Below are positions 1 to 10,457 of a stretch of 64,000 nucleotides of DNA, one piece after another; the stretch's first letter is position 1, and every line of letters begins with the position of its first letter. The translations under genes were made by a program, and so were the position numbers. The notes beneath the pieces were generated by a model. It did no database searches. It was not told the DNA's origin and was given only the letters and a program-made list of their open reading frames with translations. Source of the stretch: Pseudomonadota bacterium (GTDB taxonomy: Bacteria; Pseudomonadota; Alphaproteobacteria; Rhodospirillales; Magnetospirillaceae); contig JAJZVW010000008.1 in assembly GCA_021847015.1 (NCBI GenBank), forward strand, positions 52,198-116,197, in the 5' to 3' direction.

Positions 1-475
1 CGGCGGAATCGTACATCTGCCCCGGCGTGAGGGTCTTCGAGGTCAGCGCCAGCACCAGGATCGGGGCATCGGCCGGATTGACCTTGCGGTAGGTTGGGTT
101 GCTCCTCAGGTTGGAGGGCAGGTCCGCCCGTGCGGCGTTGATGGCCGCCTGAACGTCACGCGCGGCACCGTCGATATCGCGGTCCAGCCCGAATTGCAGG
201 ATGATCCGCGTCGAGCCGAGGGAACTGGACGAGGTCATCTCAGTGACGTCGGCGATCTGGCCGAGATGGCGCTCCAATGGCGTGGCGACGCTGGTGGCCA
301 CGGTCTCGGGGCTGGCGCCGGGCAAGGTCGCCTGCACCATGATGGTCGGGAAATCGACCTGCGGCAGGGGCGCCACCGGCAGCCGGAAGAACGCCACCAC
401 GCCCGCCAGGGCGACCCCCAGCGTCAGCAAGGTGGTGGCGACCGGCCGCGCGATGAACAGCCCCGGCAGATTCAT
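1..475 (-). CDS. mdtC: RND multidrug efflux permease, MdtC-like (partial, N-terminal part)
   Basis: N-terminal 158 codons of a second RND-family inner-membrane permease; the rest lies beyond the left edge. The protein starts [17 protein letters not shown], has a first transmembrane helix, then the periplasmic porter-domain start with PQVDFPTI and PGASPETV, all typical of MdtB/MdtC proton-driven drug exporters. Its ATG overlaps the stop of the upstream permease by four bases (ATGA), so the two permeases are probably translated together, as expected for a heteromeric MdtBC pump. The proton-relay helix is outside the window, so function cannot be checked fully. It could equally be called MuxC. 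Confidence 0.9.
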   Translation of the reverse strand, partial: MNLPGLFIARPVATTLLTLGVALAGVVAFFRLPVAPLPQVDFPTIMVQATLPGASPETVATSVATPLERHLGQIADVTEMTSSSSLGSTRIILQFGLDRDIDGAARDVQAAINAARADLPSNLRSNPTYRKVNPADAPILVLALTSKTLTPGQMYDSA

Positions 476-3400
476 GGCGCGCCACCCTCGGGAGCCGGCT
501 CATCCTCGTCTGTGGCGGGGCGCGGGGCGAAGCGGCGCGCCAGGCGGTCGAAAGCCAGGTAGATCACCGGCGTGGTGAACAGCGTCAGCAACTGGCTGAC
601 GATCAGGCCGCCAACGATGGTGAGACCCAGCGGATGGCGCAGTTCCGAGCCGGTGCCCCCTCCCAGCATCAGGGGCAGGGCGCCGAGCAGCGCCGCCATG
701 GTGGTCATCAGGATGGGGCGGAAACGCAAGAGGCAGGCCTGATGGATCGCATCGCGGGGGGATTTGCCTTCCTCCCGTTCGGCGTCGAGGGCGAAGTCGA
801 TCATCATGATGGCGTTCTTCTTGACGATGCCGATCAGGAGGATGATGCCGATGATGCCGATCACGCCCAGGTCGCTGCCCGCCGCCATCAGCGCCAACAG
901 CGCGCCGATCCCCGCCGAGGGCAGGGTGGACAGAATGGTGATGGGGTGGATGTAGCTTTCGTAGAGGACGCCGAGCACGATGTAAACCGTGACGACGGCC
1001 GCCAGAATCAGCAAAAGCTCGTTGGTCAATGACGCTCGGAACGCTTGCGCCGCGCCCTGGAAGGCGGTCATGAAGCTGGCCGGCAGCCCGATGTCATGTT
1101 CGGCCTGGGTGATCGCGTCCACCGCCGCGCCGAGGGACGAACCGGGGGCGACGTCGAAAGAGATGGTGGTGGCCGGAAATTGGCCCAGGTGGTTGATCTG
1201 TAGCGGCGCCGTCCGCTCGCTGATGGTGGTCATCGCCGAAAGCGGCACCTGGCCGCCCAAGGACGATGGCAGGTAGAGGGAGTCCAGCGATTTCAGGGTG
1301 TTCATGAGCGACGGCTCGGCCTCAAGGATCACCCGGTACTGGTTGGACTGGGTGAAGATGGTCGAGATGATGCGCTGGCCGAAGGCGTCGTAGAGGGCGT
1401 TGTCCACCGTCGCGGGGGTGATGCCGAACCGGCCGGCGGTATCGCGGTCGATCCTGATGTAAACGGACAGGCCCTTGTCCTGGGCGTTGCTGGTGACGTT
1501 CGCCAGTTCCGGCAAGCCTCGCAGCCGCTCCACCAGTTTCGGTGCCCAGCGTCCCAAGAGATCGGGATCGGCGTTCTCAAGGACGAACCGGTACTGGTTG
1601 CGGCTGACGGTGGCGTCGATGGTGATGTCCTGCACCGGCTGCATGGACAGGCTGATGCTGGCGACGTCGGCGGTCTCGCGCTGGAGGCGGCGGATGATGG
1701 CCGTGACGCCGTCCTTGCGCTGGTCGCGGGGCTTGAGGTTGATCAGCAGCCGGCCGGAATTGAGGGTGCTGTTGGTGCCGTCGACGCCGATGAACGAGGA
1801 CAGGCTCTCGACGTCGGGGTCGCGCAGCACCGCCGCCGCCAGCGCCTGCTGGCGCTCGGCCATGGCGGCGTAGGAAATGGATTGCGGCGCCTCGGAAATC
1901 CCCTGGATCAGGTTGGTGTCCTGCACCGGGAAGAACCCCTTGGGGATGACGACGTAAAGGAAGGCGGTCAAGACCAGGGTGGCGGCGGCCACGATCAGAG
2001 TGGGCGTCTGGTTGTCGAGAACCCGCGTGAGCTGGCGGTCGTAAACGGCGATCAGGGCGTCGAAGCGCTCCTGTGCCCACCGGCTCAGCCGCCGTTCCTG
2101 GGCGGGGGGGCGGTGGCGCAGCAACTTGGCGCACAGCATGGGTACCAGCGTCAGGGAAACCACGGCCGAGATCAGGATCGTCACCGCCAGGGTGACCGCG
2201 AATTCCCGGAACAGCCGGCCCACCACGTCGCCCATGAACAGCAGGGGGATCAGCACCGCGATCAGGGAGATGGTCAGCGAGATGATGGTGAAGCCGATCT
2301 GTTCGGCCCCCTTCAGCGCCGCCTGGAGCGGCTTTTCACCTTGCTCGATGTAGCGGGCGACGTTCTCGATCATGACGATGGCGTCGTCCACCACGAAACC
2401 GGTAGCGATGGTCAGCGCCATCAGCGACAGGTTGTTGATGCTGTAGCCGGCCAGGTACATCACCGCGAACGTCCCCACCAGGGACAGCGGCACGGACAGA
2501 CTGGGGATGACGGTGGCCGGAATGTTGCGCAGGAAAACGAAGATCACCATCACCACCAGCGCCACCGCGAGGCCAAGCTCGAACTCCACGTCACGCACCG
2601 AGGCGCGGATGGTGTCGGTACGGTCGGTCAGGACCGCGAGATCGACGGCGGCCGGCAGCGCCTCCTTCAGTTCGGGGAGCAGCGCCTTGATGGCGTCCAC
2701 GACCTGGATGACGTTGGCGCCGGGCTGCCGCTGGATATTGACGATGACGGCCGGAACCCGATTCATCCATGCCGCCAGCTTGGCGTTCTCGGCCCCGTTG
2801 TCGACGGTGGCGACATCCGACAGGCGCACCGGGTTGCCGTTGCGGTAGGCGACCACGATGGCGCCGTAATCCCGGGGGTTATGGATCTGGTCGTTGGCGT
2901 TGATGGTGTAGGACCGCATCGGGCCGTCGAAATTCCCCTTGGGGATGTTGACGTTGGCGTTGGCGATGGTGGTCCTGAGGTCGTCGATGTTGAGACCGTA
3001 GCCGGCCAGGGTCAGCGCGTTGGCGCGAATGCGGATGGCCGGCCGCTGGCCGCCGCTGATGCTGACCAGTCCCACGCCCGGCATCTGCGAAATCTTCTGG
3101 GCCAGGCGGGTGTCGGCGAAATCTTCCACCTGGGTCAGCGGCAGGGTTCTCGACGTCAAGGCCAGCGTCAGGATGGGCGCGTCGGCGGGATTGACCTTCG
3201 CGTAGATGGGCGGCGCGGGAAGGTCTCCGGGCAGGAGGTTGGTGGCGGCGTTGATGGCGGCCTGGACCTCCTGTTCGGCCACGTCCAGGCTGATCTCCAG
3301 GCCGAATTGCAAGGTGATCACCGAGGCGCCGGCGGAACTGCTCGACGACATCTGGCTCAGGCCCGGCATCTCGCCGAATTGGCGTTCCAGTGGCGCCGTC

Positions 3401-3588
3401 ACCGAGGATGTCATCACCTCGGGACTGGCGCCCGGGTAGAACGTCTGCACCTGGATGGTGGGGTAATCCACCTCGGGCAGCGCCGACAGGGGAAGGAAGC
3501 GGAAGGCGACGATGCCCACCAGCAGGATCGCCACCATCAGCAGCGAGGTGGCGACCGGCCGCAGGATGAACGGGCGTGACGGGCTCAT
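472..3588 (-). CDS. mdtB: RND multidrug efflux permease, MdtB-like
   Basis: A 1038-residue RND transporter of full family length. It exports drugs or similar amphiphiles across the envelope using the proton gradient, together with a periplasmic adaptor and an outer-membrane channel. Visible features are the N-terminal helix with [10 protein letters not shown], the porter-domain segment [10 protein letters not shown], the loop [11 protein letters not shown], and the fourth-helix motif [13 protein letters not shown] near residue 400 with the paired aspartates needed for proton relay. It overlaps its neighbours by four bases on both sides (mdtA stop/start at 3585-3588 and mdtC at 472-475). The order mdtA-mdtB-mdtC and the two different permeases favour the MdtABC type over single-permease AcrB systems. 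Confidence 0.95.
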   Translation of the reverse strand: MSPSRPFILRPVATSLLMVAILLVGIVAFRFLPLSALPEVDYPTIQVQTFYPGASPEVMTSSVTAPLERQFGEMPGLSQMSSSSSAGASVITLQFGLEISLDVAEQEVQAAINAATNLLPGDLPAPPIYAKVNPADAPILTLALTSRTLPLTQVEDFADTRLAQKISQMPGVGLVSISGGQRPAIRIRANALTLAGYGLNIDDLRTTIANANVNIPKGNFDGPMRSYTINANDQIHNPRDYGAIVVAYRNGNPVRLSDVATVDNGAENAKLAAWMNRVPAVIVNIQRQPGANVIQVVDAIKALLPELKEALPAAVDLAVLTDRTDTIRASVRDVEFELGLAVALVVMVIFVFLRNIPATVIPSLSVPLSLVGTFAVMYLAGYSINNLSLMALTIATGFVVDDAIVMIENVARYIEQGEKPLQAALKGAEQIGFTIISLTISLIAVLIPLLFMGDVVGRLFREFAVTLAVTILISAVVSLTLVPMLCAKLLRHRPPAQERRLSRWAQERFDALIAVYDRQLTRVLDNQTPTLIVAAATLVLTAFLYVVIPKGFFPVQDTNLIQGISEAPQSISYAAMAERQQALAAAVLRDPDVESLSSFIGVDGTNSTLNSGRLLINLKPRDQRKDGVTAIIRRLQRETADVASISLSMQPVQDITIDATVSRNQYRFVLENADPDLLGRWAPKLVERLRGLPELANVTSNAQDKGLSVYIRIDRDTAGRFGITPATVDNALYDAFGQRIISTIFTQSNQYRVILEAEPSLMNTLKSLDSLYLPSSLGGQVPLSAMTTISERTAPLQINHLGQFPATTISFDVAPGSSLGAAVDAITQAEHDIGLPASFMTAFQGAAQAFRASLTNELLLILAAVVTVYIVLGVLYESYIHPITILSTLPSAGIGALLALMAAGSDLGVIGIIGIILLIGIVKKNAIMMIDFALDAEREEGKSPRDAIHQACLLRFRPILMTTMAALLGALPLMLGGGTGSELRHPLGLTIVGGLIVSQLLTLFTTPVIYLAFDRLARRFAPRPATDEDEPAPEGGAP

Positions 3589-4835
3589 CGCGGGGCGTGC
3601 GCCGGGGAGCCGGGCAGCGTCACCTTGGCCCCCTCGCGCAGCTTGTCGGCGCCATCCACCACCACGCGGTCGCCGGGCGCCAGGCCGGCCGTGACCGCCA
3701 CCCTCTCGCCCGAGGTCGGGCCCAGCGTGACCGGGCGCACCGTCACGGTGCCGCCCGGCGTGACCAGATAGACGAACGTGCCGGGCGCACCGCGTTGGAT
3801 CGCGGCCGTGGGAATGACGGTCGCATCCTTCAGCACGTCCACCACGAGGCGGGCGTTGACGAACTGGTTGGGGAACAGGGTCTCGTCATCGTTGGGGAAT
3901 TCGGCACGCAGCTTGACCGTGCCCGTGGTGGTGTCGATCTGGTTGTCCACGGTGAGCAGCTTGCCGGTGGCGAGCTTGGTGGTCATGTCGCGATCCCAGG
4001 CGTCCACCTCCAGCGTCGCCCCGGCGTGGAGCCGGCGCATCACCGCCGGCACATTGTCTTCGGGCAGTGTGAAGATGACGGTGATCGGCTGCATCTGCGT
4101 GATGACGACGATGCCGTTGGGGTCGCTGGTCTGGACGTAATTGCCCTCGTCCACCTGGCGCAGGCCGACCCGGCCGGTCACGGGGGCGACGATGTGGCAA
4201 TAGATCAGGTTCACCCGGGCGGAATCGATTTGCGCCATGTCCATGGCGATGGCGCCGCGATACTGGTCCACCAGGGATTGCTGGGTGTCCAATTGCTGGA
4301 CGGCGATGGATTTCTGCGCCACCAGGGTCCGGTAGCGGGAAAGGTTGAGTTCGCCCTCGGCCAGCAATGCCTTATCCCGGATCAACTGCCCCTGGTACTG
4401 CTCAAGCTGGGCCTGATAGGGGCGCGGGTCGATCTGGGCCAGGAAATCGCCGGCCTGCACGACTTGGCCTTCGCGAAAGGCGATCTTCTGCAACTGGCCG
4501 GCTATCTGGGTACGCACCAGGATGGTGGCGATCGGCGTCACCGTGCCCAGGCCGTCCAGGGTGATGGGAATGTCGCCCTTTTGCGCGGTCGCGGCTCCGA
4601 CCGCCACCGGCGCATTGGCGCCCGGCCGTCCGCCGTGCCCGGGCTGCGGGCCGTGGGGACGAAGCGCCAGCCAGCCGAGGCCGGCGAGAAAGATCAGGCC
4701 AACGGCGATCCACGCCCGGGACCGGCGCGCGCGTCGGGGCGCTTCCGGCGGCATGGTCCCCGATAGAAGGGTGCGGCTGTCCGGTTTGGTCTGGTCACCG
4801 ATCATCGTGATGGCATTCCGCTGGTGCTCGTCCAT
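3585..4835 (-). CDS. mdtA: RND efflux periplasmic adaptor (membrane fusion protein), MdtA-like
   Basis: Adaptor subunit that links the RND permeases to the outer-membrane channel. An N-terminal anchor helix follows an Arg-rich stretch (RRARRSRAW). The lipoyl/hairpin region contains [16 protein letters not shown] and [13 protein letters not shown], and the barrel region contains [15 protein letters not shown] and [19 protein letters not shown], all close to the MdtA pattern. First gene of the mdtABC unit, with a four-base overlap into mdtB. The start is uncertain: a GTG at 4865 and ATGs at 4835, 4805 and 4754 are in frame and none has a strong ribosome site; 4835 is used here. The 279 bp upstream to rocD show no clear regulatory site. 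Confidence 0.9.
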   Translation of the reverse strand: MDEHQRNAITMIGDQTKPDSRTLLSGTMPPEAPRRARRSRAWIAVGLIFLAGLGWLALRPHGPQPGHGGRPGANAPVAVGAATAQKGDIPITLDGLGTVTPIATILVRTQIAGQLQKIAFREGQVVQAGDFLAQIDPRPYQAQLEQYQGQLIRDKALLAEGELNLSRYRTLVAQKSIAVQQLDTQQSLVDQYRGAIAMDMAQIDSARVNLIYCHIVAPVTGRVGLRQVDEGNYVQTSDPNGIVVITQMQPITVIFTLPEDNVPAVMRRLHAGATLEVDAWDRDMTTKLATGKLLTVDNQIDTTTGTVKLRAEFPNDDETLFPNQFVNARLVVDVLKDATVIPTAAIQRGAPGTFVYLVTPGGTVTVRPVTLGPTSGERVAVTAGLAPGDRVVVDGADKLREGAKVTLPGSPAHAPR

Positions 4836-5114
4836 GCAAGGCCGCAATCCCACCCGTCCGTTCACGGCCGAAGGCTATAACGGCCATTTTTCCCAGGTAT
4901 GACGGCTTTCATGGAATTTGGTAACACAGTGTTTCGCATTCCCCGCATTCACAGCCGTCCTTCGCACGGTACCGAAACCGTGGCGGGAGGCCGAGTCAGG
5001 CGATGCGCTGGCTGCGATTGACGTTGGGGGGGCGTGCCGGGGATGGCCGGGAAAAGCCCGGCAGGGTAACGCGAAACGGCCGCGCGTCAGCGACGGCGGC
5101 CCGCTGGCCGCCGG

Positions 5115-6350
5115 TCAGGCGGATCGGCACGCCGGGGAGAACGCCCGTTCTATCCGTTCCATCGCCCAGTCGATGTCGTCCCGGCGGATGATCAGGGGCG
5201 GGGCGAAGCGGATGGTGTGCGTGTGGGTTTCCTTGCACAGGATGCCGTTGTTTTTCAGCGCCTCGCAGAACTGGCGGGCCCCGCCGATCTCGGGGTGGAA
5301 TTCCACCGCGATCATCAGGCCGCGTCCGCGCACCTCGCGAATCCCGGCAAGGGAAAGGGCGCGCAGGCGGGCAAGGAAATAATCGCCCATGCGCTCCGCG
5401 TTGTCGATCATGCCCTCGTCGATCAGCACCCTCAGCGCTTCCCGCGCCACGGCACAGGCCAAGGGGTTGCCGCCGAACGTGCTGCCGTGCTCGCCGGGTT
5501 TCAGCACGCCCAGGACCTCGGTGTTCGAGAGGACCGCCGAGATGGGGTAGAAGCCGCCCGACAGCGCCTTGCCGATCAGGGTGAGGTCCGCCTCGATTCC
5601 TTCGTGCTCTTCCGCCAGCAGCTTCCCCGTGCGTCCCAGACCCGTCTGGATCTCGTCGAGGATCAGCATGACGCGGTGGCGGGTACAGATATCGCGCACC
5701 TGTCGCAGGTAGCCGTCGGGCGGGACGATCACGCCGGCCTCGCCCTGGATCGGCTCCACCAGGAAGGCGACGGTGTCGGGGGTTATGGCGGCCTCCAGGG
5801 CGGCGGCGTCGCCGAACGGGATGATCGTGAAGCCGGGGGTGAACGGGCCGAAGCCGATGCGGGCGGCGGGGTCGGTGCTGAAGCCGACGATGGTGATGGT
5901 TCGTCCGTGGAAATTGTTGGCGCAGACGATGATCTCGGCCCGGTCCTCGGGCACGCCCTTGACCTCGTAGCCCCATTTGCGCACCGCCTTGATCGCGCTT
6001 TCCACCGCCTCGGCGCCGCTGTTCATGGGCAGGATCTTGTGGGAGCGCGTCAGGGCGCAGACCTCCTCGTAGAACAATGCCAGCTGGTCGTTGTGGAAGG
6101 CTCGTGACGTCAAGGCGAGCCGGTGCGCCTGGCGGATCAGCGCATCGCGGATGCGGGGGTGGCAGTGGCCCTGGTTGACGGCCGAATAGGCCGACAGGCA
6201 ATCCAGGTAGCGCCGGCCCTCGGTGTCCCAGACCCAGATTCCTTCGCCGCGCGACAGCACCACGTCCAGAGGCTTGTAGTTATGCGCCCCCAGCCGGTCT
6301 TCGAGATCGACGAAGAAGGAGGGCGCGGCGGGCGTATCGGTTCCGGTCAT
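5115..6350 (-). CDS. rocD: Ornithine aminotransferase (ornithine--oxo-acid transaminase)
   Basis: A 411-residue class III PLP aminotransferase. It transfers the delta-amino group of ornithine to 2-oxoglutarate, giving glutamate-5-semialdehyde. Visible are the N-terminal substrate region [15 protein letters not shown], the cofactor-binding [12 protein letters not shown], the Asp of [14 protein letters not shown], and the Schiff-base lysine in [15 protein letters not shown], followed by [17 protein letters not shown]; this matches RocD better than acetylornithine transaminase. The reading frame is open much further upstream, but the ATG at 6350 overlaps the stop of the preceding arginine hydrolase gene by four bases (ATGA), which fixes the start and implies coupled translation. 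The neighbour is predicted to supply the ornithine. Confidence 0.93.
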   Translation of the reverse strand: MTGTDTPAAPSFFVDLEDRLGAHNYKPLDVVLSRGEGIWVWDTEGRRYLDCLSAYSAVNQGHCHPRIRDALIRQAHRLALTSRAFHNDQLALFYEEVCALTRSHKILPMNSGAEAVESAIKAVRKWGYEVKGVPEDRAEIIVCANNFHGRTITIVGFSTDPAARIGFGPFTPGFTIIPFGDAAALEAAITPDTVAFLVEPIQGEAGVIVPPDGYLRQVRDICTRHRVMLILDEIQTGLGRTGKLLAEEHEGIEADLTLIGKALSGGFYPISAVLSNTEVLGVLKPGEHGSTFGGNPLACAVAREALRVLIDEGMIDNAERMGDYFLARLRALSLAGIREVRGRGLMIAVEFHPEIGGARQFCEALKNNGILCKETHTHTIRFAPPLIIRRDDIDWAMERIERAFSPACRSA

Positions 6351-7267
6351 GAGCCGATCCTCTCGGCGGAGGGTCCCCCGGCATCGGCCGTCAGCCGTCC
6401 GCCGGTGTGGTCCAGGCGCAGCGTCATGCAGAACGACGCGCCGCCCGACAGCACGAAACTGGACAGGTCGATGCCGATGCAGCGGTAGCCGCGTTCCTCC
6501 AGCATGGCGCGCAGGCGCGGCGGCGGCGGGGTCATGATGAGGTCGTGTCCGAGGCATATGGCGTTGAGGCTGAAGGCGTGGGCCTCGTCCTCGGTGGCGA
6601 CGATCCGCTGTTCCGGCGGCACGCGCTCCGCCACCGCTTCCCGGGATTCCCTGGACAGCGCCGGGGGAAAATAGACGATCTCGCCGCCCGACAGCACGGA
6701 GAAGCAGGTGTCGAGGTGGTAGAAGCGGTCGGTGATCAGTTCCAGGCCGACGACCGGGGCGTCGAAGAAGCCGGCGATATGGTCCAGCGACTCCGGCGCG
6801 GAGCGGGGGCCGTGCGCTCCCCAGAACAGTCCGCGCGACGAATCCCACAGGCAGTCGCCGGCTCCCTCCTGGAAGATCCCGTCGGGCATCCGCTGGACAT
6901 GGTCGATGAGGCCGCGGCGGCGCAAGTCTTCGAAAAAGCGAAGGAAACAGGCCTCCTCGCCGCGGCGCTCAGGGCGCCGGAAGCGGGCCAGCAGCGCCCG
7001 GCGGTCGAGGACGACGGCGGAATTGGCCGGGAACACCAGATCGGGCAGGCCCGGGGCGGCGGGTACCACCTCCACCGTCATCCCCGCGCGGCGCAGCCGG
7101 TCGGCCAGCGCATCCCATTGCGCCTGCGCCCGCTGCCGCGCGCCGTCCCTGTCCCGGCCCCATTCGTCCGGCCTCATCCAAGGGTTGATCGTGTAGCTGA
7201 CCTCGTACCATTCCGGGCTGGCCATGACGATGACGCCGCCGTTCCCCCCTCCGTCCGCACCGATCAT
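6347..7267 (-). CDS. Amidinotransferase-fold arginine hydrolase, ArgZ (arginine dihydrolase)-like
   Basis: A 306-residue guanidino-group-modifying enzyme (pentein fold). The sequence follows the N-terminal domain of cyanobacterial ArgZ/AgrE closely: INPWM with Asn28, FPANSAVVL with Asn82, [19 protein letters not shown] with catalytic His184, and GGASFCMTL with nucleophile Cys280. In ArgZ these positions are linked to conversion of arginine to ornithine plus CO2 and two ammonia, rather than to citrulline. No ornithine cyclodeaminase domain follows; instead rocD starts within the stop codon. The ATG at 7267 has a strong GGGAGGAG ribosome site. Dimethylargininase or ordinary arginine deiminase activity remains possible; the pairing with rocD favours ornithine formation. 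Confidence 0.8.
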   Translation of the reverse strand: MIGADGGGNGGVIVMASPEWYEVSYTINPWMRPDEWGRDRDGARQRAQAQWDALADRLRRAGMTVEVVPAAPGLPDLVFPANSAVVLDRRALLARFRRPERRGEEACFLRFFEDLRRRGLIDHVQRMPDGIFQEGAGDCLWDSSRGLFWGAHGPRSAPESLDHIAGFFDAPVVGLELITDRFYHLDTCFSVLSGGEIVYFPPALSRESREAVAERVPPEQRIVATEDEAHAFSLNAICLGHDLIMTPPPPRLRAMLEERGYRCIGIDLSSFVLSGGASFCMTLRLDHTGGRLTADAGGPSAERIGS

Positions 7268-7381
7268 CCGCTCCTCCCGGGTCCATCCCGGAAAGAGAGA
7301 TGGGTCGGCACCCGGACGGGGATAAGAGGGAGGAGGATTTATGGCCCTCGGATGCCGGCCCGCCCCTCGGCCGCGCGGCGA

Positions 7382-8875
7382 TCAGCAGCGGGGAGGCTCG
7401 ATCCCCCCGCCCAGGGCCTTGAACAGGTCCACCGAGGCTTTCAGCCGTTCGGCGCGGATTCCCGTTTCGGCGTCCTCGGCGGTGAACAGCGAGCGTTCGG
7501 TGTCCAGCAAGGTGATGTAGTCGGTGTTGCCGCTGTCGAAGGAAGTCGTGCTGACGGCGTAAGCCTGCCGGGCGTGGCTGGCGGCGTTCGCCAGGGCGGT
7601 GTGGCGTTCGCCGGTCGAGCGCAGCTCGGCCAAGGCGTCTTCGACATCGTGAACCGCGTCGAGGATGGCCTTGCGATAGGATTCCACCATTTCCTCGCGG
7701 CGCGCTTTGTTGAAGCGGATTTCGTCCTCGACCTTGCCGGCGTCGAAGATGGTTTGGGTGAGCGAACCGAGGATGATGTAGAAGACGTTGGTCGGGACGA
7801 TCAGGTTGGTGAAGGCCGGCCCGCCGTATCCGCCCTGGAGCGAGAAACTCAGGTCCGGATACATCTTGGCGCGGGCCACCTTGATGTCGGCGTCGGCGGC
7901 CACGAGCCTGGCTTCCGCCCGGCGGATGTCGGGGCGGCGGCAGATCAGTTCCGAGGGGATGCCGGGCGCGACGGCGGGCTGCTTGACGTCGGCGAGGGAA
8001 TGGCCGCTCAGGGACAGTTCGCTGGGCGTGGTCCCCAGCAATGCGGCCAGCTTGTTGAAGGCCCTCTCCCGGTTCAGCCGATGCAGGGGAACGGCCGCCT
8101 CGGCGTTGGCGACCGCGGTTTCCTGCTGCTGGACGTCGATGATGGTGGCGTCGCCGCGGTCCATCTTGGTGCGCACCGCCGCCAGGGCCTTCCGCGCATC
8201 GTCCAGGTTCCGTCGCGCCACCGCCAGCCGGTCGGTCTCGGCCAGATAATCGATGTAGGTCTTGACCACGTCGGAGGTCAGCGTCAGCGCCACCGCTTCG
8301 CGGTAATGGACGCTGGCCTGGGCAAGCGCCAGGGCGGATTGGGCCGCGTAGGCGTTCTTGCCCCACAGGTCCAGCTCGTAGCTGGTTTGCAGTCCGATTT
8401 GCGGCAGGCGCTGGTTCTCGTAAGGGGTTCCCGGCTGAACGGTGGCGATGCCGCCGGCGGGCGCCTGCTCGGTGTATTGGCCTTGAAGGGCGAGGTTGGG
8501 GTACTGGGCGGCGTTCGCCATGCCGGCTTGCGCCTCGGCCTGGGCGATGCGGGCGACCGCCACCTTGAGGTCGTGGTTGTTGACCAGCGCCGCCGCCACC
8601 AGCCTGTCGATTTCGTCGTTGTGGAAGTCCTTCCACCATGCGCTGCCGGGCTTCGGCATTTCCAGCGGGGCCTTGCCGGCCGCCCCACCCGCCGCCGAGG
8701 CCTGGGCGGCGTCCGCGTCCTTGAACGCGGCCGGCAGGGGTTGTCGCGGGATGTCGCGTTTGCCGTCGTCGAATGCCGCACATGCCGCCAGGGCCAGACC
8801 GCCGATCGCTGCCCCCGCCGCCGAGAGCCGCCCCCATGCGCTCGCCCGAGCCCAGAATCCCCTGCCGACGTGCAT
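7382..8875 (-). CDS. RND efflux outer-membrane lipoprotein, NodT family
   Basis: A 497-residue TolC-like outer-membrane factor. The N-terminus has a signal helix ending in a lipobox (GLALAACAAF), so the mature protein should be acylated at that Cys. Family features include PLEMPKPGSAWWKDFHNDEID, the duplicated helical half-repeats (AQAEAQAGMANAAQYPNL and RPDIRRAEARLVAADADI) and a conserved C-terminal helix. It probably forms the exit duct for the MdtABC-type pump 2.5 kb downstream on the same strand, with the arginine genes in between. The open frame extends to 9196, but the signal peptide places the start at the ATG at 8875. Confidence 0.92.
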   Translation of the reverse strand: MHVGRGFWARASAWGRLSAAGAAIGGLALAACAAFDDGKRDIPRQPLPAAFKDADAAQASAAGGAAGKAPLEMPKPGSAWWKDFHNDEIDRLVAAALVNNHDLKVAVARIAQAEAQAGMANAAQYPNLALQGQYTEQAPAGGIATVQPGTPYENQRLPQIGLQTSYELDLWGKNAYAAQSALALAQASVHYREAVALTLTSDVVKTYIDYLAETDRLAVARRNLDDARKALAAVRTKMDRGDATIIDVQQQETAVANAEAAVPLHRLNRERAFNKLAALLGTTPSELSLSGHSLADVKQPAVAPGIPSELICRRPDIRRAEARLVAADADIKVARAKMYPDLSFSLQGGYGGPAFTNLIVPTNVFYIILGSLTQTIFDAGKVEDEIRFNKARREEMVESYRKAILDAVHDVEDALAELRSTGERHTALANAASHARQAYAVSTTSFDSGNTDYITLLDTERSLFTAEDAETGIRAERLKASVDLFKALGGGIEPPRC

Positions 8876-9038
8876 CCCAATCCGCCCCTTAGACCTTCCC
8901 CGCATCAAAAGATGACAAAGTCCAGCCGTTCGCGCCAGTACGGCGCATCTCTCCAGGTGGACGCGCATCGCCTTTTGCAGGCATTGCCGCCGCCCGTCTT
9001 CAAGCACAGCTTTCCGGCTATGACAGATGGAGGAGCCC

Positions 9039-9389
9039 ATGGCATCGCGCGCCTGCCTTCGCCGTCTTATTGCGGCCGCCGTGGCGGTGGTTCCCTTGGT
9101 TGCGGCCAAGCCCGCTTCGGCGCTCGAATACCATTTGGTCCGCTGGAAGAAGACCGGCAAATGCGAGGTGATCACCACCTTGCCGATCTTCGGCAACCAC
9201 TGGGACGAGATCGCCGTCTACGACACCAAGCGCGACGCCGACTGGGCCTTGCGGGAGAAGCAGCGCACGCGCGTCTGCCCGCCTCCGGACCCACCCAAGC
9301 CGGTGGTCGTCAAGCGCAAGCCAAGGAAACCGGATACCGACCAGCAGGAAGAAGACGATTTCAATTTCAATCCGGCCGGCGTGTGGTGA
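9039..9389 (+). CDS. Small secreted protein of unknown function
   Basis: A 116-residue protein I do not recognise. It has a clear N-terminal signal peptide (basic ACLRR then a hydrophobic run ending near KPASALE), a central part with single Trp residues and two Cys, and a charged, Pro/Lys-rich tail ending EEDDFNFNPAGVW. The ATG at 9039 is chosen over the one at 9027 because the bases between them form a GGAGGAG ribosome site. It is transcribed divergently from the efflux lipoprotein gene. Probably periplasmic; no function can be given. Confidence 0.7.
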   Translation: MASRACLRRLIAAAVAVVPLVAAKPASALEYHLVRWKKTGKCEVITTLPIFGNHWDEIAVYDTKRDADWALREKQRTRVCPPPDPPKPVVVKRKPRKPDTDQQEEDDFNFNPAGVW

Positions 9390-9402
9390 GATCGGCTCGG
9401 AG

Positions 9403-9804
9403 CTAGTCCTGGTGCTTGCGGGGGTCGGGATGGCATCCGCGTTCCCCGCCGCCGCCGTCGTCGCAAGGCGCCAGCAATTCGGCGATCTCGGCCATTTCCG
9501 GGGCCAGGATTACCGCCGCCTTAGCCTGCATCTCGCGGTAGGTCGCCACCACCTGGCGGCCGAGATCCGTCAGGCGCGCGCCACCGCCGCCCGAGCCGCC
9601 GAACGAGGCATCCACCAGCGGGCTGCGGAAGGCGCGGTTGGTCTCGTCCACCAGCAGCCATGCGCGGCGATACGACATCTCCAGGGACCGGGCGGCACCG
9701 GAAATCGAGCCGTGCCGCTCGATCGCCTCCAGCAGATCGGCCTTGCCGGGGCCGAAGGCGGCCGGCGCGCAAAGTTGCAGGCGCAGCTTGATGGGGGCGG
9801 CCAT
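9403..9804 (-). CDS. Winged-helix regulator resembling the ModE DNA-binding domain
   Basis: A 133-residue protein consisting essentially of one winged helix-turn-helix: LLEAIERHGSISGAARSLEMSYRRAWLLVDETNRAF followed by the Gly-rich wing region SFGGSGGGGARLTDLGRQVV, the pattern of the N-terminal domain of the molybdate regulator ModE. The C-terminal molbindin domains of ModE are absent, replaced by a short Asp/Gly-rich tail, so molybdate sensing, if any, must work differently. The start lies two bases after the stop of the methyltransferase gene, suggesting one operon. No molybdate transport genes are seen nearby. Confidence 0.8.
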   Translation of the reverse strand: MAAPIKLRLQLCAPAAFGPGKADLLEAIERHGSISGAARSLEMSYRRAWLLVDETNRAFRSPLVDASFGGSGGGGARLTDLGRQVVATYREMQAKAAVILAPEMAEIAELLAPCDDGGGGERGCHPDPRKHQD

Positions 9805-9806
9805 GG

Positions 9807-10418
9807 TCACACCCTGAGCAGCCGGCAGAACTGGAATTTTTGGGTCTTGCCGGCGGGGGTGACGTGGTCGGCGGCCAAGTCTTCCACGGGCCGGAAGTGC
9901 GGCGCGAATTCCGCGGCCAGTCCGGCAGCGTCGTAACGGCGGATCGGCAGGTTGCTGCAACGCTCGGGACCATCGAGGGCGAAGGTGCCTATGATCGCCT
10001 GGCCGCCGGCGGTGACCGCGGAGGCCATCGTCGCGGCATAGGCGCGGCGGTCGGATTCATCGACCAGAAAATGGAACACGGCGCGGTCATGCCAAAGGCC
10101 GAAGGCGCGAGGCGGCGACCATGCGGTGACGTCGGCGGCGACCCACGCGACCCTGGCCGCCGCCTCGCCGATGCGGGCGCGGGCCGTGGCGAGGGCCGCC
10201 TCGGCGATGTCCAGGACGGTCAGGTCGCTATAGCCAAGATCGAGGAGATGATCGATCAGCCGCGACGCGCCGCCGCCCACGTCTATGACGGGCGTGCCGG
10301 CGCCGGGCCGGGCGCGCAGGAGGAGGTCGAGCGACGTGTCGGGACGGGTCTGAAACCAGCTTACCTCGTCGTCCCGCTTCGTTGCGTAGACGTTCTGCCA
10401 ATGGGCCTGGCGGTCCAT
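9807..10418 (-). CDS. Class I SAM-dependent methyltransferase
   Basis: A 203-residue Rossmann-fold methyltransferase. Motif I is PVIDVGGGASRLIDHLL, the acidic residue ending strand 2 is in LTVLDIAEAAL, and motif II/III includes WVAADVTAW and YAATMASAVTAGGQAII. The N-terminus HWQNVYATKRDDEVSWFQ is typical of a widespread small-methyltransferase family of unclear substrate that includes thiol and metalloid methylases. It appears to be co-transcribed with the ModE-like regulator directly downstream. The substrate cannot be told from the sequence. Confidence 0.85.
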   Translation of the reverse strand: MDRQAHWQNVYATKRDDEVSWFQTRPDTSLDLLLRARPGAGTPVIDVGGGASRLIDHLLDLGYSDLTVLDIAEAALATARARIGEAAARVAWVAADVTAWSPPRAFGLWHDRAVFHFLVDESDRRAYAATMASAVTAGGQAIIGTFALDGPERCSNLPIRRYDAAGLAAEFAPHFRPVEDLAADHVTPAGKTQKFQFCRLLRV

Positions 10419-10457
10419 CCCCTTACCCCTTCCGGTGAGACGCTGGGAGAGACCATT

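Noticed and set aside
1882..3579. A 565-codon open frame on the plus strand
   Set aside because: Antisense to the MdtB-like permease; rich in His/Gln/Gly/Asp as expected for a shadow frame.
7341..7520. Plus-strand ATG with an excellent GGGAGGAGG ribosome site
   Set aside because: The frame is about 60 codons, antisense to the efflux lipoprotein 3' end, with no protein-like features.
6407..9406. A 999-codon open frame on the plus strand
   Set aside because: It is antisense to the arginine hydrolase and efflux lipoprotein genes and arises from their GC-rich codon pattern; its translation has no domain-like features.
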